DNA of 64,000 bases from Wuchereria bancrofti (Eukaryota > Nematoda > Chromadorea > Rhabditida > Onchocercidae): positions 5,781,564 to 5,845,563 of the forward strand of contig SSBO01000012.1 of assembly GCA_005281725.1 (NCBI GenBank), given 5' to 3'. This document shows, piece after piece, positions 51,220 through 61,868 of the stretch. The notes below the pieces were generated by a model. It had not been told where the DNA came from, made no database searches, and saw only the letters and a list, made by a program, of their open reading frames with translations. The first letter of the stretch is position 1; every line of letters starts with the position of its first letter. Position numbers and translations under genes: made by a program.

Positions 51220-52799
51220 ATGCCTGCAACTATAACATTAAGCGCACGACCGGCAAAAGAAAAATTGGAAGCTCTTCTCAAAGAAATCCAAGAAATGGAT
51301 CTAACGCCTTTGGAGCAAATGTTGACCAGAGAAGAAACCCGTCAACAGCACGAGGCTCGAAAAAGAATTATTGAAGAAAGAACAATGCGTCTCAAGCTGC
51401 ATATTAGCACACTTGAGACAATTAGTACTAACTGGATCCAATACATACAACAGGTCCCAGCAACGAAGAGGAAACAAGAAGAAGACAAATACGCCCAAAT
51501 GGTCGAAGATAAAGAGGTATTTTAAACTTAATAAGTGAAGGCAAAGAAGTCATCATAATCTTAGATATGTGTATGAATGACTCAGAGTTAGTAATCCAAT
51601 GCCTTAAAGAAGGCGAAATAAAGGAGCAACCAACTCAGATAACCTATTATCCAACGGTTAACTTACTTCAACTACCATTGTCTACCTTCAAAGAGAAAAC
51701 AAGAAGTGATAATCCTGAACTATGGAGAGGATTCTGGAGTAGCTTTGAAGCTGCAGTCCATTTACAAAAAATATCAGACATCCAAAAATTAAATTATTTA
51801 ATTGCATGTCTAAAGGGAGATGCTTTATTGGCTATTAGAGGTTATGATATAACCCCAGGAAATTATGATGTGATGCGGAAAGTCCTTATTGAAAAATTTG
51901 GGTAATCACACATCATTAAAAAATCGCTCTATAATAAGTTATATACCGTCAAGAAGAATGATCGAGAATGGAAGGTAACATCGAAGCTACTGAAAGGATA
52001 CTTCGACAACTTAAAGGAATGGGTGAAAATCTCGAACAATCCAGTATTGAAATTATTATTGAAAATAAACTGTCCGCCTGGATTCTGGAGAGTATATCAA
52101 CAAAAGGAAGAACAAAAAATATGGTCAGTAGCTAAACTACGACAATTTTTAGCAAAACTGATCCAAAGAAACGAAGAAGTTACAAGAGGCCAATCCTTTG
52201 ACATCATGAAAGAGCAAAAGGAATCTAAAAATAAACTTGGTCCACGGTCAACGATATTTTACAGACGAAACTTCTGCTCTAATTGTAACAACACCGCAAA
52301 CAAATAAGCTAATATAAAGATTAGCAAAACCCAAAAACCATGTGCCTTTTGCAATAAGAACCACTGGGATAATGAATGCCAAACTTATCCTAGTCTAAAA
52401 AGAAGAATGCAACCACTGAAAGAAAACAACGCCTGTCTAAACTGTCTTCAACCAAGACATATGACAATTAATTGTAAGACAAGAAAACGTGTTTCTATTG
52501 CAAAGGTCACCATTATACCGCGTTATGCTACACTAAGTATAACGATCAAGCACAATCAGTGGGGTAAATCGAAGAAGATACAAAGACGGTAAAGGTAATC
52601 AACCCAGTTATAAAGCATTCGACACGAAACGATAGAGAAGCATTTTGCATTTAAAAAGCATTTTGCTTTTTAGCAAAGAAGTTGAAGTAATTAATTTAGA
52701 CATGCCAGAAGTTTCAAATAAAATTGTAGTTTTATTCGATAGCGGTGCTCAAACAACGTGTATATCGAAGAAACTAGCAAAAGAATTACACCTAGAAGA
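51220..52799 (+). pseudogene. Broken gag and protease region of the BEL/Pao element
   Basis: Starts ATG at 51220 with a charged, coiled-coil-like segment. The core contains NPELWRGFWSSFEAAVHLQK and ACLKGDALLAIRGYDITPGN, typical of the DUF1759 gag core. Cys/His knuckles read CAFCNKNHWDNEC, CLNCLQPRHMTINC and, in another frame, CKGHHYTALC. Breaks include TAA near 51523 and 51903, frame changes near 51970-52090, a TAA at 52305, a frame change near 52480, and one after the protease motif at ~52800. These make a functional gag unlikely. Protease active-site motif DSGAQ is present. Confidence 0.75.
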
Positions 52800-54974
52800 A
52801 ATTATGAGCAAGTGACATTCGCGAGATTCAGCAGTAGGAATCCTCAAACATCGCTTTTTGCCAAAGTGCGAATTGGAATAAAAACGATAGAAGCAGATAT
52901 TATACCTATTGTAGCTACAGCAGTCGACTATTTAACAAACAAAATAAGGGTAATCTCTGTAGATCAAGACAATGCATCAGATATTTCAACTCTATTTTCA
53001 TTAACAGAAGAAATTAGCAGTTGGAAACAGCCGGAGCTAATTATCGGAGTTGACTATTTCTTCAAGTTTATCTCTTTAGAGAAAGCCCAAACTATAAATT
53101 CAGGGTTTTCTTTAATCAACACAATAGTCGGCCCTATGATTACTGGAAGAGGATACATAAACAAACATCCTAATCGTCAGCGTAGTAATCACCTCAACAA
53201 AGTGGTAACACAGAGCACATGTTGTTCCGTTCAGAATGAGGATCAAACTACCATTACACCTATTAATAGCGACATTCCAGAGATTGATCGATTCTGGAAA
53301 TTAGAATTCATAGGAATACAAGAACAACCTAATCTACAGGATGACGAACAGGTTTTAGAGAGGTTCAAAGAAAATATCACAAAAAACAATGGTAGATACC
53401 AAGTTGCTTGGCCATGGAAAGAATCCAGAATCAAATTAAACGACAATTTCGGATTGTGTCTTGGTCGCCTAAGATCTTTAAGTAAACGACTTCAGAACGA
53501 TGAACGTTTACTTCTCAAATATGACGAAGCGATTAGTGAACAGTTACAATCTGGCATTATCGAGAAAGTATGTCCAGAGATGGACCAGGTTGATATTATT
53601 CACTATTTACCTCATCATGAAGTTATAACTCCAAACAAGGCTACAACCAAAATTAGAATCGTGTATGATGCATCTTCACACCAAAAAGGAGGAAAGAGTC
53701 TGAATGATGTATTATACCGAGGACCCATAACTCTTCCCGATTTAGTAGGAGTACTGCTTCGTTTCCGAATGATGGAAATTGTGATAGTAGCAGACATTGA
53801 GAAAGCCTTTTTACAATTGGAGTTACTACCAATAGAAAGAAATTGCACACGATTCCTTTGGTTAAAGGATATAAAGGGACAAGTAACAGAAGATAATATT
53901 GAACATTATCGATTTAAACGAGTCCCATTTGGAGTAATATCTTCACCATTTTTATTATCGGCTACACTTAACTATCATTTGGAAAACTGCGACAATGAAC
54001 TCGCTAACGAGATCAGAAAAAATCTTTATGTCGACAACATTATAGTATCAACCAAGTGTATCGATGAGGCTCTACTCAAATATCAAGAAATGAAAAACAT
54101 CTTTAACGATGCCTCAATGAATGTTAGAGAATTCTTATCAAACAACAAAGAATTCAATTCTAAGATTCCCGAACAACATCGAGCAGAAACAAATGAGTTT
54201 AAAAGGATTCTTGGTATCAATTGGAACCCAGATGAAGACATAATTCAAACAACCCTAAAACCTTGGAAGGATCAAGTACCAACAAAAAGAACAATATTAC
54301 AGTTCCTAGCTTCTCAATACGATCCCTTAGGATTCCTAGCCCCATGTACAATGCCGATAAAATTATTTCTTCAAAATCTTTGGAAAAAGAAAGTAAGCTG
54401 GGACCAATTAATAAGTATGGAGGATCGGAAGAACTGGGAAGAACTTATAGATGCATGGCCAATATATGTGAAAGAGATACCACGTGTCGTAATAGACACA
54501 TCACTACCCGCAAGAATTCATGTTTTCGCAGATGCTTCTTCAGCTGCATATGCAGCTACGGTATACGTCACTCAAAACAGGAAAGCTTCTTTAGTTTTCG
54601 CCAAATCGAGAATTGCTCCCATCAAAGGTATGACTATTCCAAGATTAGAATTATTAGCCGTGCTGATAGGAGTACGCATTGTTCAATTTGTTATTAAACA
54701 AATGGAATTAGAGAATATTAATGTCACCTTATGGTCAGATTCCAAATGCGCTTTACATTGGATACAGAATCATTCTCGCCTATTACCAAAATTCGTTCAA
54801 AATCGAGTTGAAGAAATAAGACAAACAAAGCTCTCATTTCGCTATCTTCCAACTGAATTTAATTCAGCTGATGTGGCCACCAGAGGACTTTCCCCACTTC
54901 GTCTTACACAATTTGAATTATGGTGGAAGGGAACAGATTGGTTAGCAAAAGAAGAATCAACATGGCCAGTCTGA
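52758..54974 (+). CDS. BEL/Pao Pol fragment: protease end, reverse transcriptase, RNase H
   Basis: A 738-codon frame; homologous sequence begins around 52800, so the first ~14 codons are probably out-of-frame protease. Reverse transcriptase: RIVYDASS (~300), VADIEKAFLQLELL (~345), FGVISSPFLLSATLNYHL (~395) and NLYVDNII (~424). The last corresponds to the YxDD box but has Asn in place of the second Asp. RNase H: HVFADASSAAYAA (~590), TIPRLELLAVL (~628) and LWSDSKCALHW (~658), so the three acidic residues are present. Ends ESTWPV then TGA, where BEL elements normally read on to integrase. Length and openness suggest a fairly recent insertion, but the missing integrase and altered YVDN box argue it is not autonomous. 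Confidence 0.85.
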   Translation: MYIEETSKRITPRRNYEQVTFARFSSRNPQTSLFAKVRIGIKTIEADIIPIVATAVDYLTNKIRVISVDQDNASDISTLFSLTEEISSWKQPELIIGVDYFFKFISLEKAQTINSGFSLINTIVGPMITGRGYINKHPNRQRSNHLNKVVTQSTCCSVQNEDQTTITPINSDIPEIDRFWKLEFIGIQEQPNLQDDEQVLERFKENITKNNGRYQVAWPWKESRIKLNDNFGLCLGRLRSLSKRLQNDERLLLKYDEAISEQLQSGIIEKVCPEMDQVDIIHYLPHHEVITPNKATTKIRIVYDASSHQKGGKSLNDVLYRGPITLPDLVGVLLRFRMMEIVIVADIEKAFLQLELLPIERNCTRFLWLKDIKGQVTEDNIEHYRFKRVPFGVISSPFLLSATLNYHLENCDNELANEIRKNLYVDNIIVSTKCIDEALLKYQEMKNIFNDASMNVREFLSNNKEFNSKIPEQHRAETNEFKRILGINWNPDEDIIQTTLKPWKDQVPTKRTILQFLASQYDPLGFLAPCTMPIKLFLQNLWKKKVSWDQLISMEDRKNWEELIDAWPIYVKEIPRVVIDTSLPARIHVFADASSAAYAATVYVTQNRKASLVFAKSRIAPIKGMTIPRLELLAVLIGVRIVQFVIKQMELENINVTLWSDSKCALHWIQNHSRLLPKFVQNRVEEIRQTKLSFRYLPTEFNSADVATRGLSPLRLTQFELWWKGTDWLAKEESTWPV

Positions 54975-56139
54975 GAATGTAATTTCAATAGAAATCATAG
55001 CGAATATGAAAGCGAAGAAAAAGGCCAAAAGATTGTAGCACGTTTCACTATCGATAAAACCTTCAAATTAATGAATTGAAACAATATTATTGGACAAGAA
55101 ACAATTGTGAATTTTGATGAAGAATGTTCAAAAAATAAAGAAAGGCAAACTTTTCTTAGTAAAAGTCCCTACGAAAAGAGAGAGAGAGGACAGAAGAGAG
55201 GAAGAAAAGACAGATCAAAGTATTAAAAGTAAAATACATTTAAGTTGGGTAACACACTAGTAAAACGCATTTGAAAAAAAAAAAGTTTTAATTTCTGTGA
55301 TGCAAAACTTAACTTTCATAAATTAATTACAAACTGATTTTCGAAATTTTATGACATTTATTATTAGTAGTATTATTTGTTATTAGTATGATTATTATTT
55401 GAAAAAAAAATTGAACACTTCTATATAATGTTAGAAATAAAATTATTTATTATTATTACCACTTTTTTGGCGCTAGGTGAAAACAATGCCGCTTTATTGG
55501 TGATATGTTTCACGACATAAAATTCGCGACAAATATAAATCGTATTCCAAGTTATTACCACTATTTTTTATTTCTGCATAAATAACATAATATAAAATAT
55601 ATCAAAAAAATAAATAAAGTTAATTACAAAATTGAAGCATATTTTTTAAATCATAATTTCAAAATTATTAATTGTAATATTTGAAATTCAGTTTTTTTCT
55701 TTTTTCTGAATTTAAAGCAGCAGTTTCATTTTTTTTTAATTATACAAATTCATAGTAAAATAAGATGAAGCGAAGGAAAACACTGAAATCAATGATAGAA
55801 TGTAGCTTATGATTTTAGTCCAAATTTTAGGGTAGTTTTTTAATTTTATATTTGTAATTTATCTTGTTTATACCCGAACATTCTCTCGAATATATTATTA
55901 AAACATGCCTTCAAGATATTGATGACCTAGAAAAGCCAGATTAATTGTTTTATAGATATTAAGAAAATATGCCATAATCATTAGTAATTTCAGTAAAAAT
56001 TGATTTAATCGAATCATCGAGTAGAATGTATTAAATGAGAGTAATTAAGTCTGATTTTGATTGAATTTAAAAACTTGATTTATTAAGTTAAGAAATTAGA
56101 TTAAGTATTAGAGCTTTACTTTTATCAGTTATCTTTTTA
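54975..56139. other. 3' flank of the retroelement, end of first contig
   Basis: About 100 bases of pol-like read-through, then AT-rich non-coding sequence. The whole block reappears after the N at 56140 (56544-57710). Confidence 0.7.
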
Positions 56140-56140
56140 N
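56140..56140. other. Single-N scaffold join 1
   Basis: The 1570 bases to the right (56141-57710) repeat 54572-56139, so the two contigs overlap rather than abut. Confidence 0.9.
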
Positions 56141-56543
56141 TCAAAACAGGAAAGCTTCTTTAGTTTTCGCCAAATCGAGAATTGCTCCCATTAAGGGTAT
56201 GACTATTCCAAGATTAGAATTATTAGCCGTGCTGATAGGAGTACGCATTGTTCAATTTGTTATTAAACAAATGGAATTAGAGAATATTGATGTCACCTTA
56301 TGGTCAGATTCCAAATGCGCATTACACTGGATGCAGAATCATTCTCGCCTACTACCAAAATTCGTTCAAAATCGAGTTGAAGAAATAAAACAAACAAAGC
56401 TCTCATTTCGCTATCTTCCAACTGAATTTAATTCAGCTGATGTGGCCACCAGAGGACTTTCCCCACTTCGTCTTACACAATTTGAATTATGGTGGAAGGG
56501 AACAGATTGGTTAGCAAAAGAAGAATCAACATGGCCAGTCTGA
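56141..56543 (+). pseudogene. Second copy of the RNase H end of the BEL/Pao Pol
   Basis: Matches 54572-54974 and ends at the same TGA. About eight substitutions fall in the first ~270 bases (for example ENIDV for ENINV, WMQN for WIQN), then almost none except a GA indel near 56755. It is either the other allele of the same insertion or a paralogous element collapsed onto it; it is not an independent gene. Confidence 0.8.
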
Positions 56544-58577
56544 GAATGTAATTTCAATAGAAATCATAGCGAATATGAAAGCGAAGAAAAAGGCCAAAAG
56601 ATTGTAGCACGTTTCACTATCGATAAAACCTTCAAATTAATGAATTGAAACAATATTATTGGACAAGAAACAATTGTGAATTTTGATGAAGAATGTTCAA
56701 AAAATAAAGAAAGGCAAACTTTTCTTAGTAAAAGTCCCTACGAAAAGAGAGAGAGAGAGGACAGAAGAGAGGAAGAAAAGACAGATCAAAGTATTAAAAG
56801 TAAAATACATTTAAGTTGGGTAACACACTAGTAAAACGCATTTGAAAAAAAAAAAGTTTTAATTTCTGTGATGCAAAACTTAACTTTCATAAATTAATTA
56901 CAAACTGATTTTCGAAATTTTATGACATTTATTATTAGTAGTATTATTTGTTATTAGTATGATTATTATTTGAAAAAAAAATTGAACACTTCTATATAAT
57001 GTTAGAAATAAAATTATTTATTATTATTACCACTTTTTTGGCGCTAGGTGAAAACAATGCCGCTTTATTGGTGATATGTTTCACGACATAAAATTCGCGA
57101 CAAATATAAATCGTATTCCAAGTTATTACCACTATTTTTTATTTCTGCATAAATAACATAATATAAAATATATCAAAAAAATAAATAAAGTTAATTACAA
57201 AATTGAAGCATATTTTTTAAATCATAATTTCAAAATTATTAATTGTAATATTTGAAATTCAGTTTTTTTCTTTTTTCTGAATTTAAAGCAGCAGTTTCAT
57301 TTTTTTTTAATTATACAAATTCATAGTAAAATAAGATGAAGCGAAGGAAAACACTGAAATCAATGATAGAATGTAGCTTATGATTTTAGTCCAAATTTTA
57401 GGGTAGTTTTTTAATTTTATATTTGTAATTTATCTTGTTTATACCCGAACATTCTCTCGAATATATTATTAAAACATGCCTTCAAGATATTGATGACCTA
57501 GAAAAGCCAGATTAATTGTTTTATAGATATTAAGAAAATATGCCATAATCATTAGTAATTTCAGTAAAAATTGATTTAATCGAATCATCGAGTAGAATGT
57601 ATTAAATGAGAGTAATTAAGTCTGATTTTGATTGAATTTAAAAACTTGATTTATTAAGTTAAGAAATTAGATTAAGTATTAGAGCTTTACTTTTATCAGT
57701 TATCTTTTTAGCTCATTCATTTCAATCCTTTTCAATGAATTTATTGTGCGCTAATTATCAATCATCTTATCAGCTTAAAAATTGATTCAAATTTGTTTAA
57801 TTTTATAAAAGTAATGAAAAAATTTCCTTCTTAAGAAATTTTGTTGAAAAAAAGGGAAAGGAATATTCGTTTTACATTACTGGCATATATGATGTTTTTT
57901 TATCAAAATACTTAGTCAAAATATTGAAATGCAATGCGATTGAAAATAAAAATTAATAAACTCTGAAATGTTTAAAACTCTAAGAGTATTAAAGATGAAC
58001 TTTAAGAGTGTGTGAACTTGATTGTATCATTTGTTATTTTCAGATTGAATTGAATTTGACAAATACAAAAAAAAAGGAAAAAAACTGTATNTTCAAATTT
58101 GTTTAATTTTATAAAAGTAATGAAAAAATTTCCTTCTTAAGAAATTTTGTTGAAAAAAAGGGAAAGGAATATTCGTTTTACATTACTGGCATATATGATG
58201 TTTTTTTATCAAAATACTTAGTCAAAATATTGAAATGCAATGCGATTGAAAATAAAAATTAATAAACTCTGAAATGTTTAAAACTCTAAGAGTATTAAAG
58301 ATGAACTTTAAGAGTGTGTGAACTTGATTGTATCATTTGTTATTTTCAGATTGAATTGAATTTGACAAATACAAAAAAAAAGGAAAAAAACTGTATGTAA
58401 ATTTCTTTCTAGCTTCATTTTATTTTTCAATTTTCAATTTTTTTTTTTTTAAAAAAGAATGCCAACCAATCATAAATGATATAAAACAATTTGCATATGT
58501 ATTATGATAATATTTGGAAAAAAATTTAAATAATAATATATGAAATTCATTCACTCATTATTTTCCATCAGCTATCA

Positions 58578-58787
58578 GTGATCAGTTCTTTTTTCCGTTT
58601 TCTTTTGATTGAATATACCAAAGGTATGCTTCAATTGCTAATCATTGGTTATGTTATCTATGAGATTATTCGTTTATCGAATTTACCGGATGCTGGAGGT
58701 TATGCCATACCACAACAGTCACAACAATCAATTCCGGTTCCTTCTTTTAAATTTTGCTTTTACACCTTTTTGTCTTTGAAATTTTGA
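58578..58787 (+). CDS. Possible orphan exon with a membrane-like helix
   Basis: 69 codons following an acceptor-like ATCAG and ending in TGA, with no clear ATG (the frame opens at GTG). It contains LQLLIIGYVIYEIIRL, a likely membrane helix, then SNLPDAGGYAIPQQSQQ. I do not recognise it. The sequence reappears unchanged at 60087-60296 because of the unmerged contigs, so only one locus should be counted. Donor and partner exons are unclear. Confidence 0.25.
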   Translation: MISSFFRFLLIEYTKGMLQLLIIGYVIYEIIRLSNLPDAGGYAIPQQSQQSIPVPSFKFCFYTFLSLKF

Positions 58788-59400
58788 CACGCCTACTTAA
58801 TTACCTGAAAAGGAAATTTTACATTTTTGATAATTTTGAAATGGTGAAACTATTAGAATAGCTTGTATGGCAAGAATTTCACTTCTAAAATTCTAGAATA
58901 CTAGAACGAATAAAAATAAAAAACTATTTCATAAAATACAGAATTACAGAATTACTATTTTGGAAAACAACAAATTGTAGCAATTAAGAAGTTTATCAAT
59001 GTTTATCAAATGAACTTTATCAAATGCTTCAATGAATAATTAGTTTAAATATTTAAAAGGAAAAATTTAATTCGTTATTTTCGACTATCTTATTATCTTT
59101 ATTTATTCATTCATTATTTTTAGCCCGAAAAGAAAGCAAAATAATTGAACATGATGAAAAAGAAAGAATTGAACGTATTCATATATCAATCATAAATTTT
59201 AATTTTTCTAATAAAAATTTTTAAAGTGTATTTCTTTCTGAATATATAAAAAAAGTATTTTCAAAAAAAGATATATTTTATGTTCATAAATAAACAAACT
59301 ATTATGAAAATAAATCAAACAGTAATATTTGCGTTAAAAAAACACCTGTAATTATGTAATGAAATAAAATATAAAAGTTAAAAAATTGTTCAATTGTTTT

Positions 59401-59571
59401 GAATGAAACTCATTATGTAATTAATTATGCAAATTAATATTTGTTTTTTGATGGGATAACATTTAAACATGGAATGAAACTCATTATGTAATTAATTATG
59501 CAAATTAATATTTGTTTTTTGATGGGATAACATTTAAACATGGAATGAAACTCATTATGTAATTAATTATG
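59401..59571. repeat. 71-base tandem repeat (VNTR), longest version
   Basis: Unit starts gaatgaaactcattatgtaa and ends catttaaacatg. Two full units (59401-59471, 59472-59542) plus a partial one cut by the N at 59572. The other contigs carry one full unit (60910-60980) and none (after 61220). Confidence 0.9.
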
Positions 59572-59572
59572 N

Positions 59573-61350
59573 TCAATCATCTTATCAGCTTAAAAATTGA
59601 TTCAAATTTGTTTAATTTTATAAAAGTAATGAAAAAATTTCCTTCTTAAGAAATTTTGTTGAAAAAAAGGGAAAGGAATATTCGTTTTACATTACTGGCA
59701 TATATGATGTTTTTTTATCAAAATACTTAGTCAAAATATTGAAATGCAATGCGATTGAAAATAAAAATTAATAAACTCTGAAATGTTTAAAACTCTAAGA
59801 GTATTAAAGATGAACTTTAAGAGTGTGTGAACTTGATTGTATCATTTGTTATTTTCAGATTGAATTGAATTTGACAAATACAAAAAAAAAGGAAAAAAAC
59901 TGTATGTAAATTTCTTTCTAGCTTCATTTTATTTTTCAATTTTCAATTTTTTTTTTTTTAAAAAAGAATGCCAACCAATCATAAATGATATAAAACAATT
60001 TGCATATGTATTATGATAATATTTGGAAAAAAATTTAAATAATAATATATGAAATTCATTCACTCATTATTTTCCATCAGCTATCAGTGATCAGTTCTTT
60101 TTTCCGTTTTCTTTTGATTGAATATACCAAAGGTATGCTTCAATTGCTAATCATTGGTTATGTTATCTATGAGATTATTCGTTTATCGAATTTACCGGAT
60201 GCTGGAGGTTATGCCATACCACAACAGTCACAACAATCAATTCCGGTTCCTTCTTTTAAATTTTGCTTTTACACCTTTTTGTCTTTGAAATTTTGACACG
60301 CCTACTTAATTACCTGAAAAGGAAATTTTACATTTTTGATAATTTTGAAATGGTGAAACTATTAGAATAGCTTGTATGGCAAGAATTTCACTTCTAAAAT
60401 TCTAGAATACTAGAACGAATAAAAATAAAAAACTATTTCATAAAATACAGAATTACAGAATTACTATTTTGGAAAACAACAAATTGTAGCAATTAAGAAG
60501 TTTATCAATGTTTATCAAATGAACTTTATCAAATGCTTCAATGAATAATTAGTTTAAATATTTAAAAGGAAAAATTTAATTCGTTATTTTCGACTATCTT
60601 ATTATCTTTATTTATTCATTCATTATTTTTAGCCCGAAAAGAAAGCAAAATAATTGAACATGATGAAAAAGAAAGAATTGAACGTATTCATATATCAATC
60701 ATAAATTTTAATTTTTCTAATAAAAATTTTTAAAGTGTATTTCTTTCTGAATATATAAAAAAAGTATTTTCAAAAAAAGATATATTTTATGTTCATAAAT
60801 AAACAAACTATTATGAAAATAAATCAAACAGTAATATTTGCGTTAAAAAAACACCTGTAATTATGTAATGAAATAAAATATAAAAGTTAAAAAATTGTTC
60901 AATTGTTTTGAATGAAACTCATTATGTAATTAATTATGCAAATTAATATTTGTTTTTTGATGGGATAACATTTAAACATGGAATGAAACTCATTATGTAA
61001 TTAATTATGCAAATTAATCGCGCTTTAGCTTATTTCTTTTTTTCTCTCTTCAACTTCTCTTTTTCTCTTGTTACTGCTAGTAATTTACTATGATATATAT
61101 TTCAATTTACTANAAACTATTATGAAAATAAATCAAACAGTAATATTTGCGTTAAAAAAACACCTGTAATTATGTAATGAAATAAAATATAAAAGTTAAA
61201 AAATTGTTCAATTGTTTTGAATGAAACTCATTATGTAATTAATTATGCAAATTAATCGCGCTTTAGCTTATTTCTTTTTTTCTCTCTTCAACTTCTCTTT
61301 TTCTCTTGTTACTGCTAGTAATTTACTATGATATATATTTCAATTTACTA
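59573..61350. other. Redundant contig copies across joins 3 and 4
   Basis: 59573 begins at the equivalent of 57758, so this contig re-covers the end of contig 2 and all of contig 3, including the 69-codon frame (60087-60296). After the N at 61113, 61114-61350 repeats 60805-61112 minus one 71-base unit. Nothing new is encoded. Confidence 0.9.
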
Positions 61351-61868
61351 TGATAGATTTGCACGAGATTTTGTGGGAAAAAATGCCCTTTTATTTTGTT
61401 GTAACATTGATTACTTACTTTTCTTATGTGATTTTGAGAAGTGATAGAAGATAAAGTCGCATTGATAAAATGAACTGATAGCAGTGTGAGACCAAAAATT
61501 AAATTAATCATATCTGATAGAATCATAAACCTACCCGGAAGCTACCAAATTGATTAGAACAGTTTTTGCTACCATTAAAGCATTTAGATAATTTTATACT
61601 TCAACGATTTACTCGTGATTTACTCTTGAAACGAATTTCTGTATACTATTCGATTTGTAGTTTTTTCTTTCTGCGTGGAATTGTTTCGAAGGTATTTGCG
61701 GAGAGTAAAGGAAAGGTAGTAATGGAGAGAGAGCTCAACAGGGCTTGATAGATTTGCGTGAAATATTTCGAGTTAATAGGTTAATTGCGAAAAAAGTCAT
61801 TGTATTGTATTAAAGGTGTAAAATTAATGTATCCTAATGTTACTTTTTGCCTATCTTAGTTGTTAAGA
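61351..61868. other. AT-rich spacer before the PWP1 relic
   Basis: No gene supported. Frames at 61326-61526 (minus) and 61566-61748 (plus) lack homology. Confidence 0.5.

Larger units (their letters stand above)
51220..55080 (+). mobile_element. Defective BEL/Pao-type retroelement without integrase
   Basis: Order of parts: N-terminal gag coiled region (51220-51522), DUF1759-type gag core (51567-52270), zinc knuckles (52330-52545), aspartic protease (DSGAQ at ~52740), reverse transcriptase, A17/RNase H. This is the BEL/Pao order. The 5' half is broken by stops and frame changes; the RT-RNase H part is open. Homology continues past the TGA at 54972-54974 for about 35 codons (to KIVARFTIDKTFKLMN), then stops. 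No integrase domain and no 3' LTR are present before the AT-rich flank. It may be a truncated insertion, or the 3' end may have been lost in assembly, since an unmerged contig join follows at 56140. Confidence 0.8.
57711..59571. other. AT-rich non-coding sequence containing joins 2 and 3
   Basis: N at 58091: 58092-58396 repeats 57786-58090 (305 bases). The contig 58092-59571 is then wholly contained in the next one (59601 onward). A 71-base tandem unit begins at 59401. The only frame of note is described at 58578. Confidence 0.85.

Noticed and set aside
53243..53850. Minus-strand frames inside the pol region
   Set aside because: Antisense shadows of the reverse transcriptase frame.
54975..57710. 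Repeat after the retroelement as a pair of LTRs
   Set aside because: The repeated block includes RNase H coding sequence and follows a single N, so it is a contig overlap.
60087..60296. Second copy of the 69-codon frame
   Set aside because: Same sequence as 58578-58787, duplicated by the unmerged contigs.
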